Shown: positions 1 through 9,674, counted from the first letter of the stretch. The stretch is DNA of 64,000 nucleotides from Pedobacter sp. BMA (GCF_001027745.1 NZ_LECU01000006.1:372001-436000); one strand, 5' to 3'. The notes: a model not told the origin generated them from the sequence alone. Translations and numbers: made by a program.

Positions 1-526
1 AAATTCAAGAACCGTTTATTTACCTGAGGGGGAAGCCTTCTTCCATGTAAAGCGTGATGTAAAACGCCCTTTCAATGTTAATATGGGTGCTTTGCAGGTT
101 ACGGTCCTGGGAACTTCGTTCGACATTAACAATTACGGCGACCTTACTACACAAACCATTGTAGTGAATACCGGCAAAGTAAGGGTGGCCAGCGGGAAGC
201 GGGTACTGGCGGTGCTTGAAAAAGGCGACCAGCTGGTTTATCATAAAACATCGCAGGCTTTTGAATTAAGTGAGGTAGACCAAACCCTGAGCTATAGCTG
301 GAGGGATGGAAAAACCGTTCTCCGAAATGCAAGCTTCCAATCGGTAGCCAGTGTATTTAAAAACCTTTATGGCGTAACGCTCCATTCCGAAATCAGCAAT
401 ATCCATCGCTTTAGCTACACGGCAACCATTCAAAGCCAGGTAACACTGCAAGATAACCTGGAACTCATTTGTAAAATGCATCACATTCAATATAGAAAGG
501 AGGGCAATGTGGTAGTGCTTTACTAA
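1..526 (+). CDS. FecR-family anti-sigma factor, C-terminal part (5' end outside window)
   Basis: The open frame enters from the left edge (first complete codon at base 2) and ends at a TAA at 524-526. The visible residues include 'LPEGEAFFHVKRD', 'PFNV' and 'VTVLGTSFDINNYG', the core of the periplasmic FecR domain, followed by the C-terminal STN-like region around 'FQSVASVFKNLYGV'. FecR proteins span the inner membrane, hold an ECF sigma factor and receive a signal from an outer-membrane TonB-linked receptor. The SusC gene 49 bases downstream is the obvious partner. The sigma factor gene should lie just left of the window. An internal ATG at 83 is not a credible start, because conserved domain sequence lies upstream of it. 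Confidence 0.9.
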   Translation, partial: NSRTVYLPEGEAFFHVKRDVKRPFNVNMGALQVTVLGTSFDINNYGDLTTQTIVVNTGKVRVASGKRVLAVLEKGDQLVYHKTSQAFELSEVDQTLSYSWRDGKTVLRNASFQSVASVFKNLYGVTLHSEISNIHRFSYTATIQSQVTLQDNLELICKMHHIQYRKEGNVVVLY

Positions 527-575
527 TCATCTGTATCCTTAACAAAACAAAGAAATTTCCTTATTAAAAAAATAA

Positions 576-3500
576 ATGAACACTAAACAAACCATATGGA
601 GGCTATTTATGCGAAGCTCATTATTACTATCCATATTTCTGATCAGTCTTTTTACGGTTAAAGCCGTAACACTTAATGCACAGTCGTTAAGTACTAAAAT
701 CGATATCCAGTTTCAGCAAGGCAGTTTGAAAAAAGCCATTGCTACATTGGAGAAAGTAACATCGTTAAACTTTGCTTATGATAACAATTACCTTTCGCTG
801 GATGGGATTAATATTCCGAACAAAAAATACCAGCAGCAACGTATTGGCGATGTGATTACTGACTTATTGCGCAACAGCGATATCTCGTTTAAACAGCAGG
901 CTGCTAATATTGTGCTGTTTAAAAGAATCAACGGTATTATTAAAGGGGTGGTAAAAGATGAAAACGGACAAACTTTGCCTGGTGCTACAGTGCGTTTGGC
1001 AGGTAAAACCAATCTGGCGCTCACCAATGCCGACGGTTATTTTGAGCTGCGTGCTGAAGAAGGGACCTATATCCTGGAAGTGAGTTATGTAGGTTATGAA
1101 ACCATCCGCCAGGAAAGAGTTACAGTTACAGCGGGTAAACCTTATGTTGCTAATTTCACCATGCGCGCAGGTACGTTATTGAAAGAAGTAAACATTAGCT
1201 ACGGTACGCAGAAGGCGAAAGAAGTGAGTAGTTCGATCAGCGAGGTTGATGCAAAAGCCTTGCAGGATATGCCTGTTATTCAGTTTTCACAAAGCTTGCA
1301 GGGGAAAGCTGCGGGGGTACAGGTAGCTTTGAGCAGCGGGCAGCCGGGACGTGGCATTGAATTCAGGATTCGTGGTGCCGCATCGCTTTATGCCAGCAAT
1401 CAGCCGCTTGTAGTAATTGATGGATTGCCCGTTACCGGAAGTATCAATAACATTAATCCCGATGAGATTGAATCGTTTTCCATATTGAAGGATGCTTCTG
1501 CAAGTGCCTTATATGGCTCAAGGGCAGGTAATGGCGTAATTTTAATTACCACCAAACATGCAAAGGCAGGCGATGCACAGATTGAATTTCATAGCAACTT
1601 CGGAATTCAGAAAATTCCGATGCGGAATGTGCCGGATGTAATGACTGCCCGTGAATGGGTGGACTTTCAAAATGAGTATTACCAGGACCGCGTGAAATAT
1701 GAAAACTTTACCGGTGCGCTTGATCCGATTTATGCCAACCCTGAGCAATATGGAGAAGGTACTAACTGGTTTAAGGTGCTGACCAGAAATGCGCCCATTC
1801 AAAGTTATGATTTAACCCTGCGCTCGGCAAAGGAAAATTCATCTACAACTGTAATTGCAGGCTACCAGGAGCAGCAAGGGGTATTGATTAATACCGGAAC
1901 CAAATTGTATTCGCTTCGTATGAACCACGATTTGCGTTTAGCCAACAACAAAATTAAAATCGGTTTTAACATGGCACCGAGTTACCGCCTCGATCATAAT
2001 AACCGTTTGAGTACTGATGGTGTAGGGGGATTATTTGAAAGGATTTTTGAGGCCAGTCCGCTGTTTGATCCGGTGAATCCGGATGGTTCAATGACCAAAT
2101 ATGTTTCCTCGGCACCAATGGTATTATACTTTAACCCTTATGCACAGTTTACCCTGGCTAAAGATGATTATAAAACCACCAGGATATTAGGAAACGGATA
2201 TTTTAATTATGAATTTTTAAAGGGCTTAAGCCTTAAAACCAATTTTGGGGTAGATAAAGGGGCAGAAACGCGTGATAACTTTAACCATTCGCTGCTGAAC
2301 GCGAATGATGTAGCCTCGGGCCTTGCCAGTTCAATTGACAATTTCTCGTGGACGGCAGAAGCCAACCTGAATTATACCAAAGATTTTAAAGGCGGTCATC
2401 ACCTAGATGTGCTTGCAGGTTATTCGGCACAGAAGTTTGAACAGTTTAGCAGCAGTGTGACCGGAACAGGCTACCCCAGTAATGATGTAACCTATATCAA
2501 TGCTGCTACAGTAATCAGTGCCGGAACCAGTAATGCTACAGAATATGCTTTACAATCGGTGCTTGCAAGGGCGAATTATGCTTACCAGGGAAAGTATTTG
2601 CTTTCTGCAGCCATAAGAAGGGATGGATCATCCCGTTTTGGGATCAATCAGCAATACGGTAACTTCCCTTCGGTATCGGCAGGTTGGGTGGCCAGTGAGG
2701 AATCGTTTATGAAAGATTTCAAATGGCTCGACCTGTTCAAACTAAGAGCCAGTTACGGAATTACCGGAAACAATTTCTTTGGTAATTATGCAGCAGTATC
2801 TACCATTGGTGAATACAACTATACGCTCGATGGAACGCTGGTTCCGGGCCGTACACTGAATAACCTGGGTAATGCCGAGCTGGCATGGGAACGGGTAAAG
2901 CAATTCGATATTGGGTTCGACCTATCGATTTTAAAGAACCGGATTTCATTTACATATGATTACTACCATAAAATTACGGATGGCTTGATTCAGGACAGAC
3001 GTATTCCACGGGCTTCGGGTTTCACTACCATCAAATACAATGTGGGTAAGTTTACCATGTGGGGACATGAGCTTACGCTGAATACCGTAAATACTACGGG
3101 TCAGCTGAAATGGAATACCAACATCAATGTGTCGTTCGACAGAAATATCATTTCTTCTCTGATCAGTCCCGGGTTTATCAGAAGAAACAATACGGTAACT
3201 TCCGACTATTACCGTAACCAGGAAGGACATCACCTGGGTGAGTTTTATGGTTTTGTTTATGAAGGCTTATATAAAGATGCTGCTGATTTAGCCAATTCGC
3301 CTAAATATAAAAACCAATCGGATATTGGTACCATCAAAGTGAAGGATTTAAACGGCGACGGGGTAATTGACGACGTAAACGACCGCACATTTATTGGCGA
3401 TCCTACACCTGATTTTACTTTTGGGGTAACCAACAACTTCAGCTATAAAAACTGGGATTTATCCATCACGCTTGCGGGTTCTGTTGGTGGAGAGATTCTG

Positions 3501-3917
3501 AATGCATCGCGCTGGGCTTACCGTACCAACCTTGATGGATCGAGAATGCTGACTTCGGACGTAAAAGACAGGTGGCGTTCGTTGGAAAATCCTGGTTCGG
3601 GACTTTATCCGCGTACCAAAACCGGAACAACAGCGATGGGAAGACAGGTAAACAGCCAGTGGGTGGAAGACGGTACCTACCTGACTGCCAAAAACATTGC
3701 CCTGGGTTATACGATCAACTTAAAGAATAATATGATCATGCGGAACCTCAGGGTGTATGGATCGGTACAACAGGCTTTTGTGATCAGTCCGTATTCGGGT
3801 ATGAACCCCGAGATTAATTTCGCCGGATTAGACCCGACCCTGGGTATTGGTATTGATGAGAACGCCTACCCTATTCCCCGCACATTTTCTATTGGTTTAA
3901 CAGCAACTTTCAAATAA
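576..3917 (+). CDS. SusC/RagA-family TonB-linked outer membrane receptor
   Basis: The 1113-residue protein has a long N-terminal signal region (to about residue 36), an STN signalling domain (about 45-115) and a carboxypeptidase-D-like beta-sandwich (about 118-205, 'GVVKDENGQTLPGATV'). A TonB plug follows (about 215-325) with the family motif 'LKDASASALYGSRAGNGVI', then a long beta-barrel ending in an aromatic C-terminus. The STN domain marks it as a receptor that also signals to a FecR anti-sigma factor, fitting the FecR gene just upstream. It imports an unknown substrate with the SusD lipoprotein encoded 4 bases downstream. The downstream phosphoesterase hints at a phosphorylated substrate, which is inference only. 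Confidence 0.95.
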   Translation: MNTKQTIWRLFMRSSLLLSIFLISLFTVKAVTLNAQSLSTKIDIQFQQGSLKKAIATLEKVTSLNFAYDNNYLSLDGINIPNKKYQQQRIGDVITDLLRNSDISFKQQAANIVLFKRINGIIKGVVKDENGQTLPGATVRLAGKTNLALTNADGYFELRAEEGTYILEVSYVGYETIRQERVTVTAGKPYVANFTMRAGTLLKEVNISYGTQKAKEVSSSISEVDAKALQDMPVIQFSQSLQGKAAGVQVALSSGQPGRGIEFRIRGAASLYASNQPLVVIDGLPVTGSINNINPDEIESFSILKDASASALYGSRAGNGVILITTKHAKAGDAQIEFHSNFGIQKIPMRNVPDVMTAREWVDFQNEYYQDRVKYENFTGALDPIYANPEQYGEGTNWFKVLTRNAPIQSYDLTLRSAKENSSTTVIAGYQEQQGVLINTGTKLYSLRMNHDLRLANNKIKIGFNMAPSYRLDHNNRLSTDGVGGLFERIFEASPLFDPVNPDGSMTKYVSSAPMVLYFNPYAQFTLAKDDYKTTRILGNGYFNYEFLKGLSLKTNFGVDKGAETRDNFNHSLLNANDVASGLASSIDNFSWTAEANLNYTKDFKGGHHLDVLAGYSAQKFEQFSSSVTGTGYPSNDVTYINAATVISAGTSNATEYALQSVLARANYAYQGKYLLSAAIRRDGSSRFGINQQYGNFPSVSAGWVASEESFMKDFKWLDLFKLRASYGITGNNFFGNYAAVSTIGEYNYTLDGTLVPGRTLNNLGNAELAWERVKQFDIGFDLSILKNRISFTYDYYHKITDGLIQDRRIPRASGFTTIKYNVGKFTMWGHELTLNTVNTTGQLKWNTNINVSFDRNIISSLISPGFIRRNNTVTSDYYRNQEGHHLGEFYGFVYEGLYKDAADLANSPKYKNQSDIGTIKVKDLNGDGVIDDVNDRTFIGDPTPDFTFGVTNNFSYKNWDLSITLAGSVGGEILNASRWAYRTNLDGSRMLTSDVKDRWRSLENPGSGLYPRTKTGTTAMGRQVNSQWVEDGTYLTAKNIALGYTINLKNNMIMRNLRVYGSVQQAFVISPYSGMNPEINFAGLDPTLGIGIDENAYPIPRTFSIGLTATFK

Positions 3918-3921
3918 TTGA

Positions 3922-5460
3922 ATGATGAAAAAAATATTTCCTTTATTGGTGATCGGCTTTTTAGCCAGTTCGTGCAAAAAAGAATTCCTGGAGCTTACGC
4001 CGCCGGATTCTTACTCGCCGGGCAACTTTTATAAAACAGAAGCACAAATGAGGCAGGCTGTAAATGCCGCTTATACGCCGCTACGCAGCTTATTGGATAA
4101 TGACTACTTTACCGGAGAGAGCCGTGGTGGGAATACCCATTACGAATACAATGCCGGCAACCGCGGAACTGCTTTTGTTCAGCGGGAGAGTATTACAGAT
4201 TTTACCGACGATCCTACAAATGCTTATACCAACGCCGTTTATTTTCACTGTTACAGCAGCATCTCGAAAGCAAATACCGTGATTGAGCGGATTGCTGATG
4301 CAGATATTGCCCAAGCTGGTAAAAATGCTTTGGAAGGTGAAGCTAAATTTTTGCGGGCATGGAATTACTTCCGTTTGGTAAGGTACTTCGGCGGGGTGCC
4401 CTTGTACCTGAAGGAGGTAAAAGTGGCTGATGATGCCTTTTTACCACGGGCGTCGGTTGAGCAGGTGTATGCGCAGATTATTGCCGATGCTCAGGATGCC
4501 ATAACGAAGCTGGCCGTACCGGCTAAGTTTCCACAAAGTGGCACAGCGACAAAAGGTGCGGCAACCATGTTGCTGGCTGAGGTATATGCCACACAAAAGA
4601 AATGGGCGGAAGCCGAAGCGCTACTGATTACGCTTCCTGCCATGGGTTATCAGTTACTACCCAACTATGCAGATGTTTTTTCCACAGCAAATAAAAACAG
4701 CCGTGAATCTATTTTTGAAGTGCAGTATATGCAGGGTTTGCAGGCAGGTCAGCAAAGTACTTTCATTTATCAGTTTTTACCAAGAAGCACCAATACCAGC
4801 CTGGTTACAGGTGTAGCAACCAATAATACGGGTACGGGTGGCTGGAATACGCCGAGTGCTGATTTAATGAATAGCTATGAGGCTGGCGATAAGCGCAAGG
4901 AGGCCTCTATTGGTATTGCTGAGGGTACTTATAACAGCAGTAAAGTCTTCGCGATTTCGGCCAACAAAAGCAGTGTAAATTATTTGCCGGCAGCGGGTAA
5001 GGTGGGTGTGCCTTACATTAAAAAATACCTGAACCCACATACCGATCCAAATAATACCAATGATAACTGGCCGGTTTACCGTTATGCTGATGCCGTGTTA
5101 TTATTGGCGGAGGCGCAAAATGAGCAGGGTAAAACTGCAGCAGCGATGACCAATGTAAATTTAATCAGAACAAGGGCAGGATTAACCGGGCTTTCCGGAC
5201 TGGCACAGGCAGATCTGCGCACGCGCATTGCGCAGGAAAGACGGATTGAGCTGGCCTTTGAAAATCACCGCTGGTTTGATTTATTGCGTACGGGTAATGC
5301 GACTGCTACCATGAGTGCTTATGGTGCGAAGCTAAAAATAACGAACACCTATCTTGGCGCCGACACCTATCAGGTGAACAATAACCGTTTACTGTTCCCC
5401 ATTCCACAATCGGAACGGGAGATTAATCCTGACCTAACTCAGAATCCAGGATATTTTTAA
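3922..5460 (+). CDS. RagB/SusD-family nutrient-binding outer membrane lipoprotein
   Basis: The 512-residue protein starts with a lipoprotein signal peptide ending in a lipobox ('FLASSC', Cys at about residue 18). It then shows the SusD signature, an N-terminal 'FLELTPPDSYSPGNFYKTEAQM' region split here as 'FLELTPPDSY' and 'FYKTEAQM', TPR-like helices and the C-terminal 'ERRIELAFENHRWFDLLRTG' block. The C-terminus 'INPDLTQNPGYF' is typical. SusD proteins sit on the SusC barrel as a lid and bind the substrate. Two consecutive ATG codons (3922 and 3925) could start translation. The gene is 4 bases from susC and 7 bases from the phosphoesterase gene, so the three probably form one transcript. Confidence 0.95.
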   Translation: MMKKIFPLLVIGFLASSCKKEFLELTPPDSYSPGNFYKTEAQMRQAVNAAYTPLRSLLDNDYFTGESRGGNTHYEYNAGNRGTAFVQRESITDFTDDPTNAYTNAVYFHCYSSISKANTVIERIADADIAQAGKNALEGEAKFLRAWNYFRLVRYFGGVPLYLKEVKVADDAFLPRASVEQVYAQIIADAQDAITKLAVPAKFPQSGTATKGAATMLLAEVYATQKKWAEAEALLITLPAMGYQLLPNYADVFSTANKNSRESIFEVQYMQGLQAGQQSTFIYQFLPRSTNTSLVTGVATNNTGTGGWNTPSADLMNSYEAGDKRKEASIGIAEGTYNSSKVFAISANKSSVNYLPAAGKVGVPYIKKYLNPHTDPNNTNDNWPVYRYADAVLLLAEAQNEQGKTAAAMTNVNLIRTRAGLTGLSGLAQADLRTRIAQERRIELAFENHRWFDLLRTGNATATMSAYGAKLKITNTYLGADTYQVNNNRLLFPIPQSEREINPDLTQNPGYF

Positions 5461-5467
5461 GCTATAA

Positions 5468-7249
5468 ATGATGATAAATTTTAAAAGAAGGTTTTGGCAG
5501 CAGGGTTTAAGTCTGACAATGGCCGCGGTGATGTTGTTGAGCATCAGCGCTACATTATTGGACAAACCTGCAGAAGAGCAGGATGAGTTTACCATTGCGG
5601 TATTGCCAGATACGCAGTATTATACATCGGAAAAAAACGGGGGCAAAAATGAAATGTTTTTGGCCCAAACCAAATGGATTACCGAAAATTCAAAGAAAGA
5701 GAATATTAAGTTTGTGATTCATTTAGGGGATATTTCTGATGATGGGGAAAAATTTCCTGTGCAGTGGGACCGGGCCTGGGCGGCCATGTCGGTACTGGAA
5801 AAACCTTCGGCAGATTATCCTCAGGGGATTCCATACGGGATGGCTGTGGGAAACCACGACCAAACACGAAGCCAGTTTCCATTGAGCGGTAAGACCACCC
5901 TTTACAATAAGTTTTTTGGCATTAAGCACTTTGAAGGGAAGAAATGGTACGGTGGACATTATGCTAATGACAATGATAGTCACTTCGATTTGATGGAAGC
6001 CAATGGCGTCAAGATGCTCATCCTGTTTTTGGAGTACGACTCGTACGATGAGGATATAGAGCCTTTAAACCGCTGGGCAGAAACAGTGCTGCAAAAATAT
6101 GGCGACAGGCAGGCCATTTTGGTGAGCCACTCGTTTATCCACTTTAATAAAACAGCCGGGACCAACGAGAAAGGTTTTCCTGCTTTTTCAAAACAGGGTC
6201 AGCGGCGCTTTGATGCTTTAAAACGTTTTCCGAATGTAGTGATGACCTTATCCGGCCATGTGGGTGATAACGGGGAAGGTTTCAGGATGGATGGCTATGC
6301 AGGGAATATCATTAAATCGTACCTTACCGACTACCAGAGCCGACCGCAGGGAGGGCATGGGCTGATGCGCCTGATTACGTTCTCGAAATCGAAGGATTTG
6401 CTGAAATTCAGAACCTTCTCTCCTTTTACAGGCGAAGTGGAGAATGATAGCGACAGTGAGTTTACCATGCCCTGGTTACACCATACTACGGCAGCACGTT
6501 TCATGGATTTTAATAACGACCAGCTTACGGATCCAGTATCATTTGCTGATGGTGAATGGATAATAGGTGGTAAGAAAGTAGCCTTCGGTAAAACCGGTGA
6601 CCTGGCTGCACCAGCTGATTACAATGGCGATGGTAAAACCGAAATGGCCGTGTTCCGCGCGCAGGACGGTAAATTCCTGATCGAAGGTGGTAAGGAGGTA
6701 TTGCTGGGCATGGCTGGTGACGTTCCGGTTTGTGGAGATTGGGATGGCGATGGTTTTGCAGATGTGGCGGTGTACCGCCCCGCTACCATGACCTGGTACA
6801 TTGATGGTATGGACAGCATTAAGTTTGGGCATAAAAACGGCATTCCGGTTCCTGCTGATTATGATGGGGATGGAAAGCTTGATGTAGGTTTTTTCCGTAC
6901 GGATAATTCGATGTGGCAAACGGCTTTAGGAAATATTCCCTTGCAGCTTCCGTATACTCCTGGCGATATTCCGGTTCCGGCCGACTATAATGGAGACGGA
7001 CGGGTGGATATGGCCTTGTACAGGCCTGCTACCGGCGAATGGTTTGTGGGCTTTAATGCCGCAATTAAATTTGGTCAGCCAGGTGATATTCCTGTCCCGG
7101 GGAATTATAGTCCGGGAGGTAAAACCATTCCGGCAGTTTACCGTGACGGGTCCATCATCACCATAGATGGTAAAAAAATCCCGCTTAATGGGATCAAAAT
7201 ATCGACGCTGGTGAATGTGAAAACCAGCGTTAAGGGTTTTATTAAGTAG
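5468..7249 (+). CDS. Exported calcineurin-like metallophosphoesterase with C-terminal FG-GAP/VCBS-like repeats
   Basis: The 593-residue protein has an N-terminal hydrophobic export signal (about 12-31). The metallophosphoesterase motifs are in order: D48 in 'LPDTQYY', D88 in 'HLGDISDDGE', 'GNHD' at 128-131, a later 'VSHSF' and 'SGHVGDNGEG', so the two-metal site looks complete. From about residue 345 there are at least four calcium-binding-like repeats ('DYNGDGKTEMAVFR', 'DWDGDGFADVAVYRP', 'DYDGDGKLDVGFFR', 'DYNGDGRVDMALYRP') that should form a beta-propeller-like module. It lies directly behind the SusC/SusD pair, so it probably acts on the imported or surface-bound substrate. The exact phosphoester is not predictable from the sequence. 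Confidence 0.88.
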   Translation: MMINFKRRFWQQGLSLTMAAVMLLSISATLLDKPAEEQDEFTIAVLPDTQYYTSEKNGGKNEMFLAQTKWITENSKKENIKFVIHLGDISDDGEKFPVQWDRAWAAMSVLEKPSADYPQGIPYGMAVGNHDQTRSQFPLSGKTTLYNKFFGIKHFEGKKWYGGHYANDNDSHFDLMEANGVKMLILFLEYDSYDEDIEPLNRWAETVLQKYGDRQAILVSHSFIHFNKTAGTNEKGFPAFSKQGQRRFDALKRFPNVVMTLSGHVGDNGEGFRMDGYAGNIIKSYLTDYQSRPQGGHGLMRLITFSKSKDLLKFRTFSPFTGEVENDSDSEFTMPWLHHTTAARFMDFNNDQLTDPVSFADGEWIIGGKKVAFGKTGDLAAPADYNGDGKTEMAVFRAQDGKFLIEGGKEVLLGMAGDVPVCGDWDGDGFADVAVYRPATMTWYIDGMDSIKFGHKNGIPVPADYDGDGKLDVGFFRTDNSMWQTALGNIPLQLPYTPGDIPVPADYNGDGRVDMALYRPATGEWFVGFNAAIKFGQPGDIPVPGNYSPGGKTIPAVYRDGSIITIDGKKIPLNGIKISTLVNVKTSVKGFIK

Positions 7250-7271
7250 TTTATTTCCCTTTTTTCAACTG

Positions 7272-7306
7272 AACGCAAAACGCCCATGGTGTTTTGCGTT
7301 TTTTTT
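7272..7306 (+). terminator. Rho-independent terminator after the phosphoesterase gene
   Basis: A perfect 10-bp inverted repeat, AACGCAAAAC (7272-7281) and GTTTTGCGTT (7291-7300), encloses a 9-base loop and runs straight into a T-tract (7301-7306). It closes the FecR/SusC/SusD/phosphoesterase transcript. Confidence 0.9.
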
Positions 7307-7381
7307 ATTATTAATTTCACATTTGCATGCAACATTAATCAGCTGGTTGCGACTTCCCTATAGAAACATATTGATAGCAGA

Positions 7382-7960
7382 TTGTTAACGACTCAAATTT
7401 TGCCGATACCACGCGATATCACCGATCAGGAATTGATTTCCATGTGCATGCAGGGAAAGGATGCAGGCTATACAGGCCTGTATCAAAAATATGCCCGCAG
7501 GATTTATAATTCCATCAGTCGACTGATTGTGCATACGGCAGAGGCTGAAGATATTTTGCAGGAAACCTTTTTCAATGCCTTTAGTGATCCGGAACGGTTG
7601 AAAGGGGTTTTAAATTTTGAAGCCTGGGTGAAGCGGATGGCAATTAATAAAGCCATCTCCCATCTGCGGAGGAGAAAAATCCAGTTTGCCGATATGGGCG
7701 ATATGGACCCGCAGGCTGAAGAAGATTATGATATGGGGGAAGATGAGCTTTTTAATTGTAAGGTAGAGGATGTGAAAAAAAGTATTGATGCGTTGGCAAC
7801 AGGCTACAAAACCATTCTGAACTTATACCTTTTTGAAAAGATGAGTCAGGAGGAGATTGCAGGCGTGCTGGGTTTATCGCATGCGACGGTAAGAACACAG
7901 TATCACCGGGCAAAGAAGAGAATATTGTTGGCATTAAAAGATAAGGCATATTATGAATGA
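7382..7960 (+). CDS. ECF-type RNA polymerase sigma factor (sigma-70 family)
   Basis: The protein of about 192 residues shows region 2 ('LYQKYARRIYNSISRLI', 'AEAEDILQETFFNAF') and region 4 ('YKTILNLYLFEKMSQEEIAGVLGLSHATVRTQYHRAKKRI'; its helix-turn-helix core is 'SQEEIAGVLGLSHATVRTQY'). The start is uncertain. Homology needs the frame to be open well before the ATG at 7442, and the only conventional start between the in-frame stop at 7361 and that point is TTG at 7382 (or TTG at 7397). The stop overlaps the next gene by 8 bases, so sigma and putative anti-sigma are translationally coupled. It is not of the FecI type next to a SusC receptor. The partners suggest an envelope-stress or surface-monitoring role. 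Confidence 0.9.
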   Translation: MLTTQILPIPRDITDQELISMCMQGKDAGYTGLYQKYARRIYNSISRLIVHTAEAEDILQETFFNAFSDPERLKGVLNFEAWVKRMAINKAISHLRRRKIQFADMGDMDPQAEEDYDMGEDELFNCKVEDVKKSIDALATGYKTILNLYLFEKMSQEEIAGVLGLSHATVRTQYHRAKKRILLALKDKAYYE

Positions 7961-8735
7961 TCCATTAAAAGATTTTGTAGAGCGGAACAGGGAGGAATTT
8001 GATCAGTTAGATGCCCCTCAGTTTAACCTGGATTTGTTTAAGAAACAAAAAGAGGTGCCTGTGCAACAGAAAACGAAACCTGCCTTTTTACAGATAGGCA
8101 GATGGGTGGCTGCGGCAGCTATATTGTTAATGGTGGGAGGAAGCTTCCTGATTTTCAGAACTTCATCCACGAAACATTTGAATACGCAGGCCGCAGCAAC
8201 AAAAAAAGCACAGCCCGTACAGGTTGTTCCTGATTTGAAGGAGCCGGTAAAAGCACGTGTTGCAACGGTTGCGCCTGGCCGCAGTGGTGATATAACAGCC
8301 TCCAGAAATGTAGATCTGGCGCAGGTTTCCAAAAACGTATATGTGGCTGAAAAAGTTGATCAACTGACAGACAGCAGCTCGGCCAGTAACCGTTTAGCCC
8401 TGATATTGGAAATTGATAAAAGCGGGTACATCAGTGAACATATGATCAACAGGTTAGCGAAAACATTGGAGCGCGATGGAAATAGCAACGTTCGTTTGGC
8501 GGCCCTGAATGTGATGGGTAAATACAAAGATGACGCGCATGTTTCAGCATTATTAATAAAATCGTTGAACAGCCAGAACGACCCCCTGGTGCAGCTTGAA
8601 TTGGTGAGGGTTTTGGGAACAATGAACAATGCAACGGTAGACGACCGGCTTTATGCCCTGGTGAACGACCCTAATACGCTCGATGCGGTAAAAGATGAGG
8701 CCTACATGGTTTTAATGAAAGAGAATAAGCAATAA
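7953..8735 (+). CDS. Putative membrane anti-sigma factor with C-terminal HEAT-like repeats
   Basis: The 260-residue protein has a short cytosolic N-terminus ('FVERNREEFDQLDAP'), a single membrane helix at about 51-68 ('WVAAAAILLMVGGSFLIF'), a low-complexity periplasmic linker and a helical C-terminus. The C-terminus carries repeats resembling HEAT units ('NSNVRLAALNVMGKY', 'DPLVQLELVRVLGTM'). The cytosolic N-terminus plus single helix, and the 8-base overlap with the sigma gene, point to an anti-sigma role. The classic zinc-finger anti-sigma motif is absent. HEAT repeats would provide a periplasmic protein-binding surface, perhaps for the DUF4097-like protein encoded 15 bases downstream. The function is inferred from arrangement. 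Confidence 0.7.
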   Translation: MNDPLKDFVERNREEFDQLDAPQFNLDLFKKQKEVPVQQKTKPAFLQIGRWVAAAAILLMVGGSFLIFRTSSTKHLNTQAAATKKAQPVQVVPDLKEPVKARVATVAPGRSGDITASRNVDLAQVSKNVYVAEKVDQLTDSSSASNRLALILEIDKSGYISEHMINRLAKTLERDGNSNVRLAALNVMGKYKDDAHVSALLIKSLNSQNDPLVQLELVRVLGTMNNATVDDRLYALVNDPNTLDAVKDEAYMVLMKENKQ

Positions 8736-8750
8736 TAGAAAATAGAGGAT

Positions 8751-9674
8751 ATGAAAAAACAACTACAATTGGTGGTAGCGCTGACACTTTTAAGCTTGTC
8801 GGTTTCTGCACAGAAAGAATATAAGCTGGCTAAATCGTCAGGAAAGCTTAATCTTAATTTAAGTGGCGCGACGGTAGAAGGCTATAACGGCGCTGAGATT
8901 ATTTTTAGTTCGCCCGCTTCGGAAAAGGAGCAGGTTGACGAAAGGGCTAAGGGGCTGAAGGCTGTTAACAGTTCAGGCTTTAAAGACAATACAGGATTGG
9001 GTTTAGATGTGACGGTTAAGGGCGAAGATATTAATGTGAACCCGGTAAGTTTAACGGATGACCGCCGTTTCAAGATCAGGGTACCTCAAAATATAAAGGT
9101 TGTGTTTACGAATAACAGCTCCATGTATCAGGATAGCGTAACACTTAAAAACCTGAAAAGTGAAATTGAGGTTTCCGTTAATTTCAATGAGGTGAAGTTG
9201 GAAAATAATACGGGCCCCGTAAATGTGAAAACTTTGAATGGTTCGGTTGATGCGGTTTTCGCAGGTGAAATTAAGGGGCCTATTTCCATTGTCTCTGTAC
9301 ATGGACATGTGGATGTAGCACTGCCTAAAACGGCGAAAGTTTCTTTAGAGGCAGGTACCAATTACGGTAAAATTTATGCCGCTGAAGGACTGAATATTGC
9401 TATTGAAAAAGAAGCTGTTGAAAAGACAGATAAGCCTGCAACAGGGGTTGCATACACAACCAACGGAAGTGTTTTATTTAGTGGGTTGGTATCGGGCAGC
9501 GGTGCAAAAGCCAGCACCAACACACTTACAACTCAGGGCGGAAACCGGGTGCTGAGTGCGATAAACATTTCGATGCGCAAGGAATCGGAAAATATAAAGG
9601 GGAAGATTAACGGGGGCGGTACAGTTTTGATTTTGAAATCGAACCATGATAGTATTTATATAAGAGAGAAATAA
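8751..9674 (+). CDS. Exported DUF4097-like (putative adhesin, beta-helix) protein
   Basis: A signal peptide (1-20, ending 'SVSAQ') is followed by about 285 residues rich in short alternating beta-strand segments with Asn/Gly turns ('NNTGPVNVKTLNGSVDAVF', 'GPISIVSVHGHVDVAL', 'TTNGSVLFSGLV'). This is the pattern of the DUF4097/GIN 'putative adhesin' class. These proteins are frequently encoded with ECF sigma/anti-sigma pairs in Bacteroidota, and that arrangement is reproduced here. The product is probably periplasmic or surface-exposed. The biochemical role of the family is not established. Confidence 0.75.
   Translation: MKKQLQLVVALTLLSLSVSAQKEYKLAKSSGKLNLNLSGATVEGYNGAEIIFSSPASEKEQVDERAKGLKAVNSSGFKDNTGLGLDVTVKGEDINVNPVSLTDDRRFKIRVPQNIKVVFTNNSSMYQDSVTLKNLKSEIEVSVNFNEVKLENNTGPVNVKTLNGSVDAVFAGEIKGPISIVSVHGHVDVALPKTAKVSLEAGTNYGKIYAAEGLNIAIEKEAVEKTDKPATGVAYTTNGSVLFSGLVSGSGAKASTNTLTTQGGNRVLSAINISMRKESENIKGKINGGGTVLILKSNHDSIYIREK

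Noticed and set aside
6539..6919. 126-residue minus-strand frame opposite the FG-GAP repeats
   Set aside because: Explained by the repetitive sense sequence of the phosphoesterase tail.
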